This document shows, one piece after another, positions 24,793 through 32,363 of a DNA stretch of 51,587 nucleotides. The stretch lies in the NCBI RefSeq assembly GCF_023806485.1, contig NZ_JAMSLR010000016.1:1-51587 (forward strand). Reading direction: 5' to 3'. Source of the DNA: Thermalbibacter longus. Lineage in GTDB: Bacteria > Chloroflexota > Chloroflexia > Thermomicrobiales > Thermomicrobiaceae. Numbering within the stretch: the first letter of the stretch is position 1; each line of letters starts with the position of its first letter. Both the position numbers and the translations under genes were made by a program. The notes below the pieces were generated by a model. It saw only the letters and a list, made by a program, of their open reading frames with translations, had not been told where the DNA came from and searched no databases.

Positions 24793-26289
24793 GTGCGCAG
24801 GGAGGGCGAGAGCGATATCCAGGCTACTCCGGCAGGGGAGATCGTCACCCTCACCAGGTTCCCGGGTGGGGAGCTTCACGACGGGGCGGAGCTCGGTGCC
24901 GTCACTGAACAAACCGTTCGCGTCTGGGCGCGCCAGCCCGGAGCGCCGACGCTGATCGCCCGGCTCGAGATACCGGGGTTTTCACCGGTTGTCGGCTCGG
25001 TCCCGCTCTCCGCTGAGACCGACTGGACCGGGGTACTTACGCTCTCCGCGCCGGCTCCCGTACCTGACCAGCCGTTCGTGTGCATCGTCGGGGAGCGGCG
25101 GCTCAGCGGCCGCTTCGCGCCGGCACCGGACGAACACTGCGCGTTCGCCTTTGCCTTCGGGAGCTGCCACCGTCCGTACGAGCTCGACCCGGATGGCCAC
25201 GTCCGTCTAAGCGAGCGAGCCAAGCTGTACCCGGCGATGCGCGAAGAACTCCTCACGCAGGGAGCCCGCTTCCTGCTCCTCTGTGGAGACCAAGTCTACA
25301 GCGACGCATTGCCTCCCATCAGCGTGCGGGAGAACCTGCCCGGTGACGAGGACCATCCGCCACCGCTCGAGACGATCATCGAGGCTTACCGGCGCGTTAC
25401 CCGGGGCTATCTCGGCGAGGCGGGCTTTCGCGCGCTCCGAGAGGCGTTCCCGACGTACTGTATCTGGGACGACCATGACATCTTTACTACTTGGGGCTCA
25501 CGACTGCATGAGAGTCCTCTGGACCGGCGACTATTCCATGCTGCCAGCCGCGTCTACTGCGAGTACCAGCACTCGCGCAACCCCGGCGGTAGCCTGAAGG
25601 AGCCACCCTACCACTATACCTTTCGCTTCGGCACGGCCGGGTTCCTCGTACTCGACGTGCGCGGTGCCCGTCATTACCCCAGCGGCACGCTCCTGGGTAC
25701 GCAACAGTGGGAAGATATCCAGCGATTTCTCGGCAGCGCAGAGGCTGCCAGCCTTCACACGCTCTTCGTGGTAACCAGCATCCCGGTCGCCCACGTCTCC
25801 CGCTGGCTGGTACGCCTGTTTCAGCGGCTGCCTGGCCATCTCGCCGACGAGGTACGTGACCGCTGGTGTTCTGACGCGTTCATCGAAAGCCGGAACCGGT
25901 TGTTGAGCGCCCTGTTCGACTGGCAGACCGCCGCGCCCTACCGGCAGGTCGCCCTGCTCTCGGGCGACGTGCACGCAGCGAGCGCGTTCACCATTCGCCG
26001 GCGCGGGAAGTTCGGCGCGATCCTCGAGTGCACGAGCAGCCCGCTAACAACGAAGGCCACCCGTCTCGAACGGTGGCTCAACCTCATCGCCACCCGCGCC
26101 CCGAACCTGCTCGAGCCCGAGCTGCATTTTGAGCGCCACTTCCTGGTTCTGGCCAACAATCACGGGCTCGTCCGGCTCCGCCCGCTCCCGGGAGGAGGGC
26201 ACCACATCGAGTTCACCGTGCGGGCCTGGGAAGAGCGCTCCCGCGCCTTCCGGCCCGCGGGTCGGCTCGCCAGCGCGCCGGAGTTCTAG
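24793..26289 (+). CDS. PhoD-like metallophosphatase
   Basis: About 498 residues of the alkaline phosphatase D/PhoD-like (PF09423) metallophosphoesterase family: FAFGSCHRPYE, LLLCGDQVYSDALP, FPTYCIWDDHDIFTTWG and VALLSGDVHAASAFTI supply the expected Asp, His and Asn-region ligands. An N-terminal beta-rich domain (residues 1-110, VRVWARQPGAPTL) matches the PhoD N-domain. No Tat or Sec signal is visible, unlike secreted PhoD, so it is probably cytoplasmic. GTG 24793 has GTGAGGGATTGGCG just upstream; ATG 24745 is an alternative. It is divergent from the hydantoinase operon. Confidence 0.85.
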   Translation: MRREGESDIQATPAGEIVTLTRFPGGELHDGAELGAVTEQTVRVWARQPGAPTLIARLEIPGFSPVVGSVPLSAETDWTGVLTLSAPAPVPDQPFVCIVGERRLSGRFAPAPDEHCAFAFAFGSCHRPYELDPDGHVRLSERAKLYPAMREELLTQGARFLLLCGDQVYSDALPPISVRENLPGDEDHPPPLETIIEAYRRVTRGYLGEAGFRALREAFPTYCIWDDHDIFTTWGSRLHESPLDRRLFHAASRVYCEYQHSRNPGGSLKEPPYHYTFRFGTAGFLVLDVRGARHYPSGTLLGTQQWEDIQRFLGSAEAASLHTLFVVTSIPVAHVSRWLVRLFQRLPGHLADEVRDRWCSDAFIESRNRLLSALFDWQTAAPYRQVALLSGDVHAASAFTIRRRGKFGAILECTSSPLTTKATRLERWLNLIATRAPNLLEPELHFERHFLVLANNHGLVRLRPLPGGGHHIEFTVRAWEERSRAFRPAGRLASAPEF

Positions 26290-26514
26290 CCGCACGCACC
26301 ACTGCTTCGCAGCGCTGGCAAGCGGGGTATGCTGCCCGGGTATTCCCTGCCAGATGACGAGCATTCAACCTGAGGGGCACTACTTCTCTCCGTCTAAGCA
26401 GCCGCGCGAGTCTGCCGGCCCTTTTGTCCGCAAGTTTGAAGCCCGCGTCACCCACCAGGAGCGGTTGGAAGCCGGCTCGGCGAGGGTAAGAATCAGCCTC
26501 TTTCATTCCACCCG
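26290..26514. other. Intergenic spacer, nothing recognised
   Basis: The first part of the long spacer between the PhoD-like gene and the symporter operon. I see no gene-like frame and no clear terminator hairpin for the phosphatase gene. The rest of the spacer carries the promoter and leader listed next. Confidence 0.4.
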
Positions 26515-26543
26515 TTGACATGCGGAACCGGTTCCACTACACT
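26515..26543 (+). promoter_or_regulatory. Sigma70-like promoter of the symporter operon with palindromic operator
   Basis: TTGACA (26515-26520), a 17-bp spacer and TACACT (26538-26543) make a near-consensus promoter. The spacer contains GGAACCGGTTCC (26524-26535), a perfect 12-bp palindrome. A dimeric repressor bound there would block RNA polymerase directly. The CG-centred form with A/T flanks resembles LacI-family operators; no such regulator is encoded in the window. Confidence 0.75.
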
Positions 26544-26549
26544 AGCACT

Positions 26550-26980
26550 ATCAACCCGAAGAAGCAGAAATAGGCTGTCGCTCCCTTCCGTACGAGCGAT
26601 GTATTCAACGAGCAGCACGAAGCCGCGACCGGCGCGATGAGCAGCGACTTTGGCGGTGGCCAGCGCTCAGTTCTTTGTGAGCCGTCTGAGGACATAGGGT
26701 TGGCCCGGCGTGTCTGGGCTGCCCGCCGGAGCCAGGTGGCTCATCAACCTCCAGGCGCTGGCCTGCTGCGTCATTGCCTGAGATTGAGCGGGACTGTGTG
26801 AGCGAAGCGGAGGGTGCCTGAATTCGGTTCGGCAACCGTGAATGCCGACCGGAGGAAGGAGGTGCGGCAGGACCGAGCATTGCGAAGCCAGCAGTGCAAG
26901 ACGAAAGGAGGGAGATCGACTCGACGATCGATACTCCATCGCTCAGTTCGGCCATAAAGCGCGAGATGGGGAGGAATGTG
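26550..26980 (+). other. Long 5' leader of the symporter operon
   Basis: From the predicted start site to ATG 26981 there are roughly 430 nt with no convincing coding frame. It contains several GGAGG-like stretches (26850s, 26905-26912, 26969-26974) and short GC-rich dyads. I recognise no known riboswitch core. A leader this long could hold a regulatory RNA element or a small coding leader. Confidence 0.35.
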
Positions 26981-27265
26981 ATGGAAGACCAGCGATCGCA
27001 GGCGGAGCAGAGCCGGATCGCGGCCTACTGGCGTGAGAACTGGCGCCTGATCATCATCCTGCTCGCGATCTGGTTCGTCGTCAGTTACCTGCATCCACCG
27101 TTCGCCAAGGCGTTGAACAACATCCATATCCTCACCGGGTTCCCGCTCGGCTACTGGCTCTCTAGCCAGGGGGCCATCACGGTCTATGTGATCCTGATCT
27201 TTATCTACGCCCTGCGCATGAACCGCGTGATCGACAAGAAGTACGGCTTCGACGAGGAGGAGTAG
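26981..27265 (+). CDS. DUF4212 small subunit of sodium:solute symporter
   Basis: A 94-residue protein with YWRENWRLIIILLAIWFVVSYL (first helix), FAKALNNIHILTGFPLGYWLSSQG and ITVYVILIFIYALRMNRVIDKKYGFDEEE (second helix and acidic tail). This is the DUF4212/Na-symporter small-subunit signature, always found before the large subunit. ATG 26981 follows GGGGAGGAATGTG. Five bp separate it from the large subunit gene. Confidence 0.93.
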   Translation: MEDQRSQAEQSRIAAYWRENWRLIIILLAIWFVVSYLHPPFAKALNNIHILTGFPLGYWLSSQGAITVYVILIFIYALRMNRVIDKKYGFDEEE

Positions 27266-27270
27266 CGAAG

Positions 27271-29169
27271 ATGGCGCAGGAAGGGTCGTACGTCCGGGTC
27301 ACGCGCAAGGAAATCTCGGTCTTCCAGAGCCGACTGGCACGGTACTACGGCGCGTTCTTGGTCGGGTTGATCCTCTTTACGCTCTTCACCATGCTCCTAG
27401 AACTCTATGCCGGGCTGCCCAACCGCGTCATCGGCTGGCTGTTCATCCTGCTCACGCTCGGCATCTACGCCTTCATCGGCATCCTCAACTTCACCCGCCG
27501 GCTCGATGAGTATTATGTCGCCGGGCGGCGTGTGCCCGCCGTCTTCAATGGTATGGCGACCGGCGCCGACTGGATGAGCGCCGCCTCGTTCATCTCGATG
27601 GCGGGCACGCTCTGGCTCCTCGGCTATGACGGCCTGGCCTACATCATGGGGTGGACCGGCGGCTACGTGCTGCTGGCGCTGCTCTTCGCCCCCTATATTC
27701 GCAAGTTCGGGCAGTTCACGATCCCGGACTTCGTCGCCGCGCGGTTCGGTGAGCGCGAGAAGCTGGCCCGCCTGGTCGCCGCCATCTGCGCCATCATCGT
27801 CTCCTTCACCTACGTCACGGCACAGGTGACCGGCGTCGGCATCATCATGAGCCGCTTCTTCGGACTGGACTACCGGGTCGGCGTCTTCGTCGGTCTGGCG
27901 GGGGTACTGCTCTGCTCGTTCCTGGGCGGGATGAAGTCGATCACCTGGACGCAGGTGGCCCAGTACATCATCCTCATCGTCGCTTACCTGATCCCGGTGA
28001 CGGTGCTCTCGGCGCGGCTCACCGGCATCCCCTTCCCGCAGCTCATGTACGGCGAGGCGCTGAACCAGATCGTGCAGATCGAGCGGCAGTTGAACCTCTC
28101 GTCGTACGTCGAGCCGTTCAAGACGGCGCTGTCCAACGCGTCGGCCGTGCGCTCGCTGTCGGAGATCGGCCTCCCGGCGCCGGAGCCGATGGTCAACCGC
28201 GACTGGGTGGGCACGCCCTGGGAGTTCCTGGCTCTCACGTTCTGTCTGATGGCAGGAACGGCCGGGCTGCCGCACATCCTGATCCGGTACTACACCGTTC
28301 CCAGCCCGAAAGATGCCCGGCTGAGCGTCGGCTGGTCGCTCTTCTTCATCTACCTGCTCTACTTCACCGCGCCGGCCTACGCCGCCTTCTCCCGCTGGGA
28401 GGTGCTCCGCAGCGTCGTGGGACAGCAGATCGCCACGCTCCCGGCCTGGGTCAACAACTGGGTGCAGACCGGGCTGCTGACGATCAACGACGCCAACGGC
28501 GACGGGATCCTGCAGTTCAGCGAGCTCCAGATCGTGGGTGATATCGTGGTGCTGGCCACCCCGGAGATCGCTGGCCTTCCATTCACCATCGCCGCGCTGG
28601 TGGCGGCTGGTGGACTGGCGGCGGCGCTGTCCACCGCGGACGGCCTGCTGCTGGTGATCTCTACGGCACTCTCGCACGACATCTACGCCAAGATCATCAA
28701 TCCCAACGCGAGCTACGGCCGGCGCTTCCTGATGAGCCGGGTGATGATCCTCATCGCCGCGGTGCTCGCCGGTCTGGCCGCGATCCCGCGCCTGGCGCTG
28801 ATCGTGCAGATGGTGGCCTGGGCCTTCTCGCTGGCGGCCTCGACCTTCTTCCCAGTGCTGCTGCTCGGCATCTTCTGGAAGCGCGCGAACGCGAACGGAG
28901 CCATCGCCGGGATGATCGGCGGGCTTCTGACCTGCATCGCGTACATGGCCGCTAATTACGTGAACCCGAACATCACGATCCTCGGCCTCTCGCACCTCTC
29001 TGCCGGGATCTTCGGTATGGCCGTCAACTTCGCGCTGCAGGTGATCGTGAGCCTGGCGACGGCGCCCTCGCCGAAGCACATCCAAGACATGGTCGAGCAG
29101 CTCCGTATCCCGGTGGGCGAGCTGAAGGTCGCGCCTCAGCCTGGGGCGGTTGCCGGTGGCGAGGACTGA
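27271..29169 (+). CDS. Sodium:solute symporter large subunit, VC_2705-type (acetate/monocarboxylate)
   Basis: A 632-residue SSS-family transporter: DEYYVAGRRVPAVFNGMATGADWMSAASFISMAG (family signature near residues 80-115), FTIPDFVAARFGERE, GGMKSITWTQVAQYIILI and GLAAALSTADGLLLVISTALSHD. About 14 membrane segments are visible. A periplasmic-side loop at residues 407-418, DANGDGILQFSE, is a textbook EF-hand Ca2+ loop. The VC_2705 branch with DUF4212 partner is associated with acetate and related monocarboxylates. The nearby acyl-CoA synthetase fits this. Start ATG 27271 follows GAGGAGTAGCGAAG. Confidence 0.92.
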   Translation: MAQEGSYVRVTRKEISVFQSRLARYYGAFLVGLILFTLFTMLLELYAGLPNRVIGWLFILLTLGIYAFIGILNFTRRLDEYYVAGRRVPAVFNGMATGADWMSAASFISMAGTLWLLGYDGLAYIMGWTGGYVLLALLFAPYIRKFGQFTIPDFVAARFGEREKLARLVAAICAIIVSFTYVTAQVTGVGIIMSRFFGLDYRVGVFVGLAGVLLCSFLGGMKSITWTQVAQYIILIVAYLIPVTVLSARLTGIPFPQLMYGEALNQIVQIERQLNLSSYVEPFKTALSNASAVRSLSEIGLPAPEPMVNRDWVGTPWEFLALTFCLMAGTAGLPHILIRYYTVPSPKDARLSVGWSLFFIYLLYFTAPAYAAFSRWEVLRSVVGQQIATLPAWVNNWVQTGLLTINDANGDGILQFSELQIVGDIVVLATPEIAGLPFTIAALVAAGGLAAALSTADGLLLVISTALSHDIYAKIINPNASYGRRFLMSRVMILIAAVLAGLAAIPRLALIVQMVAWAFSLAASTFFPVLLLGIFWKRANANGAIAGMIGGLLTCIAYMAANYVNPNITILGLSHLSAGIFGMAVNFALQVIVSLATAPSPKHIQDMVEQLRIPVGELKVAPQPGAVAGGED

Positions 29170-29180
29170 CGTGTACCAGG

Positions 29181-29210
29181 GGGGCGCCGGGGTTGCTGCT
29201 CCGGCGCCCC
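29181..29210 (+). terminator. Terminator hairpin after the symporter gene
   Basis: GGGGCGCCGG (29181-29190) and CCGGCGCCCC (29201-29210) form a perfect 10-bp stem around GGTTGCTGCT, 11 nt after the stop codon. There is no T-run; the strength of the stem is the evidence. Confidence 0.7.
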
Positions 29211-29246
29211 GCTCCTTATGCCGCGGGCGTGTCGAACAGGGGATAG

Positions 29247-29504
29247 ATGGCGGAGCTGATCGGACACCTCGTCAATATCGCGCTCTCGCTCCTGATGTGG
29301 CTCATCATCGGGCGGATCGCGCTCACCCTGATCACCGGCGACACCCGCACCTTCTTCTCCGAGTTCTTCCGCCGCACGACCGAGCCGGTCTACCAGGTCG
29401 TTCGCCGCATGCTGCCGATCCCCGAACGCCTGGTGCCGCTCGCCGCGCTGCTCTTGATCATCGCGCTGCGTATCCTCTTGCTCCCCTTGCTCCGGGCGGG
29501 CTGA
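29247..29504 (+). CDS. YggT-family small membrane protein
   Basis: An 85-residue protein with two helices (VNIALSLLMWLIIGRIALTLI and LVPLAALLLIIALRILLLPLL). Between them is FFSEFFRRTTEPVYQVVRRMLPIPE, the TEP-x-x-x-x-RR-x-LP connecting segment typical of YggT proteins. The function is unknown; relatives are linked to osmotic or potassium homeostasis and cell division. ATG 29247 follows GGGGATAG. It stands alone between the symporter terminator and a minus-strand operon. Confidence 0.75.
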   Translation: MAELIGHLVNIALSLLMWLIIGRIALTLITGDTRTFFSEFFRRTTEPVYQVVRRMLPIPERLVPLAALLLIIALRILLLPLLRAG

Positions 29505-29552
29505 GGCGACCGGAAGCACGAGTACCCGTTCCCCGCAGATCGCTCGCACAGC

Positions 29553-30257
29553 CTACCGCCGTGGCCCGGCACTGCGGCGTAACGCGCCGATCAACGCCAG
29601 GTCTCCCACAGTCGTGACCCTCTCTGCCAGCAGCCGGGCGAGTTGACGCTGCCAGAGCTGAGCCGCCACGAAGGCGTCGGCCAGAGCATGATGGGTGGCC
29701 GGAACTGGGATGCCTTCCTGCTGCGCCAGCGTGGCGAGGGTGGGCAACCGCTCCGATGCGCCGGCTTCCGGGAGCCGGCCCGCGCGCGAGCGCAGCCAGC
29801 GCTCCACCCGGGCGATATCGAGCCACAGGCGAGGCAGCTCATCCTTCCCTAAACGCGCCAGGCTCCGCTCCAGGACTCGGCGATCCAGGTCGACCCCATA
29901 GCCCACCATCACGGTTCCCTTGCAGAAATCGATCAGGGCCGGCAACACGGCCTCTGCCGGAGAAGCGTGCTGCACATCCACCGGCCGAATCCCATGGACA
30001 GGCACGCTTGCGCCCCAAGCCCGGCGCTCCGGGCGTATGGCAGAGAAGAGGGTCTCTCCCACCAGGATGCGTGTCCCGATCATCCGGATGGCGCCGATGG
30101 CCAGGATCTCGTCCGAGTCGGGATCGAGGCCCGTCAGCTCGGTATCGACCACCGTGAACGCCGTTTCGGCGAGCGGCTGGCGGGAGAGCGAGCGGATCGA
30201 TCGCAGGCGCTCGACCAGCGGCTGGAGCGCATGGCGGCGACCGCCGTGCCAGCTCAT
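29553..30257 (-). CDS. DnaQ-like 3'-5' exonuclease (DEDDh)
   Basis: A 234-residue exonuclease domain protein. Exo I is AFTVVDTELTGLDPDSDEILAIGAI (D-x-E), Exo II VMVGYGVDLDRRVL (D) and Exo III THHALADAFVAAQLW (H...D), so all catalytic residues are present. It is related to the epsilon subunit and to RNase T-type nucleases. Its ATG overlaps the stop of the upstream gene (ATGA), so translation is coupled. A longer upstream frame overlaps that gene and is rejected. The DUF294/cNMP/CBS protein plus exonuclease pair is a recurring neighbour of VC_2705-type symporters, but its job there is unknown. Confidence 0.9.
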   Translation of the reverse strand: MSWHGGRRHALQPLVERLRSIRSLSRQPLAETAFTVVDTELTGLDPDSDEILAIGAIRMIGTRILVGETLFSAIRPERRAWGASVPVHGIRPVDVQHASPAEAVLPALIDFCKGTVMVGYGVDLDRRVLERSLARLGKDELPRLWLDIARVERWLRSRAGRLPEAGASERLPTLATLAQQEGIPVPATHHALADAFVAAQLWQRQLARLLAERVTTVGDLALIGALRRSAGPRR

Positions 30258-32167
30258 GCCATGCCGTGCTCCACAGAGAACTCTTGCCGGACTACTGCCT
30301 GCGCTCGACCGATGATCTTGAACGACTCCTTGAGCAGGCGCCGCTCGAGCGACGAGAGCTGGCGTGGATCGATGAAGTTCGAGATCGGCTTGCCAGCTCG
30401 AAGATCTTCCCACTGCTGGCGAAAGCGCAGGCTCAGCAAGAACTCGAAAGCCTCGGCCAGGTCGTTCGCCAGCTCGTCCTGCATCTGCCCGGCAGCCTTG
30501 AGCCGCTCCAGGCGGCTGAGCGTGTTGGTCTCCTCCACGCCATGCCGGAGCGCGAAGAGGCGAACGAGGTTCACGATGGCGCCGGTCCCACCGTGCTTGA
30601 GGTCGAGCTGGTCCTTGTGCTCCCCTGAGCGCTCCACGACGAACTGCCCGAGGAAGCCGAGCGGTGGGCCCTGCGCGGTCGAGATGCCGGCCACGTGAAC
30701 GAGGAACAGCCCGCTCTGCGGCATCAGCTCCGTGATGTACCGGCGGAGCTGATCGGCGAGCGCAAGGTCCCCGTGCACGCCACGGAAGTCGAAGAAGATC
30801 AACGAGCTGAGCACATCTTCCGGCTCGGGTACCGCGACCCACGCCTCGAAGCGCCGTCGCCAGCGCGCCAGCGGCTGTACCCACTCCGGGTTATCGGCCG
30901 TGTAGCGGCCGGAGCAGGGAGGAAAGCCGACCGCCACCAGCCCCTCGACGGCGCGCCGGCCGAGTTCGAGGAAGTAGTCGCGCGCGGCATCCTCCTCGCC
31001 TTCGGGAGGGTCGGCATAGAGGAGTGCGTTGTCCTGATCCGTCTTGATCGTCTGCTCGCGGCGCCCTTCGCTACCCAGCACCAGCCAGCAGTAAGGCACG
31101 GGGGGCGGGCCGAGCTCGGCTTCGAGCAGGGCTAGCAGCCGCGCGATGATCCGGTCGTTGATCTCGGCCGCGATGTAGCCGAGCTGGGTCGCCCGCACCC
31201 CACGCGCGAGCAGGAACGGGAAGAGTTGCCGCTGCACCTGCTCCAGGAGCGACCTCATGGCCTTCGGGTCGCTGGCCCGGTCGATCGCTTTTGCGATGAA
31301 GACCGGGCTGGTTCCCTGGCGCACGACCAGGTCGTAGCCCGTGATCATCCCGATCGGCCTGGCACCGTCCACGACGACGAGGTGATGGATGTTCCTGGCG
31401 ATCATCAGCCGAATGGCTTCAGCGACCGGCTCGTCGCCCGCGACGGTGACCAGTGGGCTGCTCATGATCTGGCTCACGGGCTGCAGGTAGTCGAGGCCAG
31501 CGGCGACGACACGCTCCCGCAGGTCCCAGTCGGTGACAATGCCGCTTCCGTGTCCAGCCTCGTCGACAACGACGATCGAGTTAACCCGGTGCTCCGTCAT
31601 CCGTCGCGCGGCTTCCTGGATCGGAGTCGCCGGCGAGCAGGTCAACACCGGTGAGCGGGCGATATCCCGGCAGCGCGCGGCGAGCAGGAACGAGCCGTCA
31701 CTCTCCCAGAGCGCCGCCCGCTGGCGGAGAGCCTCCAGGCTCACGTCCAGCGCCTGTTGCAGCGCGTGCAGCAGGTAACGGGTAAAGGCTGGCTCGGTCG
31801 CCATAAGCTCGTCTACGACCGCACGGGGAATGGCGTAGCAGACGGTGTCTTCCAGCGCGATATCGTCGAGATGGCCGGCGGTGTGATCCACGGCCGAGAG
31901 CACGCCGACGAGGTCTCCCTCGCCCGCGATCTCGACCACTGTCTCTTCGCCATCCTCGGATCTGACCGACTTTTTTACGCCGCCGCGCTGGATCACGTAG
32001 AGGTACTCAGCGGGTGCTCCGCCGCGGCGGATGAGCGCCGTGCCCTTCGGGAAGTAGTGGATCTCCGCCTGGGCAGCGACACGCCGCAGCGTCGGCTCCG
32101 GCAAGAACTGGAACGGTGGTATCCGCTGCAAAAAGGCGACAGTCGAGTCGAGGACGACATTGTCCAT
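30254..32167 (-). CDS. cNMP-binding/CBS/DUF294 nucleotidyltransferase-like signalling protein
   Basis: A 637-residue multidomain protein. Residues about 10-130 are a cyclic-nucleotide-binding domain (FPKGTALIRRGGAPAEYLYVIQRGGVKK, then a CRP-like barrel end). Residues about 165-290 are a CBS pair (RMTEHRVNSIVVVDEAGHGSGIVTDWDLRE; LMIARNIHHLVVVDGARPIGMITGYDLV). Residues about 320-470 are the DUF294 nucleotidyltransferase fold (LVLGSEGRREQTIKTDQDNALLYAD, the GS...D-x-D motif), with a helical C-terminus. It resembles GlnD-like regulators and probably senses nucleotide or energy state to control acetate uptake or activation. ATG 32167 follows AGGAAAGG; a frame extending to 32287 lacks support. Confidence 0.9.
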   Translation of the reverse strand: MDNVVLDSTVAFLQRIPPFQFLPEPTLRRVAAQAEIHYFPKGTALIRRGGAPAEYLYVIQRGGVKKSVRSEDGEETVVEIAGEGDLVGVLSAVDHTAGHLDDIALEDTVCYAIPRAVVDELMATEPAFTRYLLHALQQALDVSLEALRQRAALWESDGSFLLAARCRDIARSPVLTCSPATPIQEAARRMTEHRVNSIVVVDEAGHGSGIVTDWDLRERVVAAGLDYLQPVSQIMSSPLVTVAGDEPVAEAIRLMIARNIHHLVVVDGARPIGMITGYDLVVRQGTSPVFIAKAIDRASDPKAMRSLLEQVQRQLFPFLLARGVRATQLGYIAAEINDRIIARLLALLEAELGPPPVPYCWLVLGSEGRREQTIKTDQDNALLYADPPEGEEDAARDYFLELGRRAVEGLVAVGFPPCSGRYTADNPEWVQPLARWRRRFEAWVAVPEPEDVLSSLIFFDFRGVHGDLALADQLRRYITELMPQSGLFLVHVAGISTAQGPPLGFLGQFVVERSGEHKDQLDLKHGGTGAIVNLVRLFALRHGVEETNTLSRLERLKAAGQMQDELANDLAEAFEFLLSLRFRQQWEDLRAGKPISNFIDPRQLSSLERRLLKESFKIIGRAQAVVRQEFSVEHGMA

Positions 32168-32268
32168 GCCGGTGTGCCTTTCCTGGAGCTCGCGGTAACT
32201 ATACCGGGCTACACGACCGCGCTGCCATCGACCGTGCCCGTCCGTACGGCACCGGTGGCTTGGGAGTC

Positions 32269-32297
32269 TGGACAACCAGGCAATCAACTATTACAGT
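32269..32297 (+). promoter_or_regulatory. Candidate promoter of the acyl-CoA synthetase gene
   Basis: TGGACA (32269-32274), a 17-bp spacer and TACAGT (32292-32297) lie about 67 bp before the ATG at 32364. They sit in the AT-rich part of the divergent spacer. Confidence 0.5.
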
Positions 32298-32363
32298 GAG
32301 GCTGTAGCCGCGAGGTCAATCGAGCTGGTGCCGCAGACCGCGAGCTGTCCAGGGAGGTGCTCG

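Noticed and set aside
26550-26980. Known riboswitch in the symporter leader
   Set aside because: No TPP, SAM, cobalamin, glycine or c-di-GMP core motif could be recognised.
27397-29085. 562-codon open frame on the minus strand
   Set aside because: Antisense shadow of the symporter gene; His/Arg/Asp-rich with no membrane segments.
30258-30884. N-terminal extension of the exonuclease frame
   Set aside because: It overlaps the DUF294 gene; the ATGA overlap at 30254-30257 gives a better start and a complete domain.
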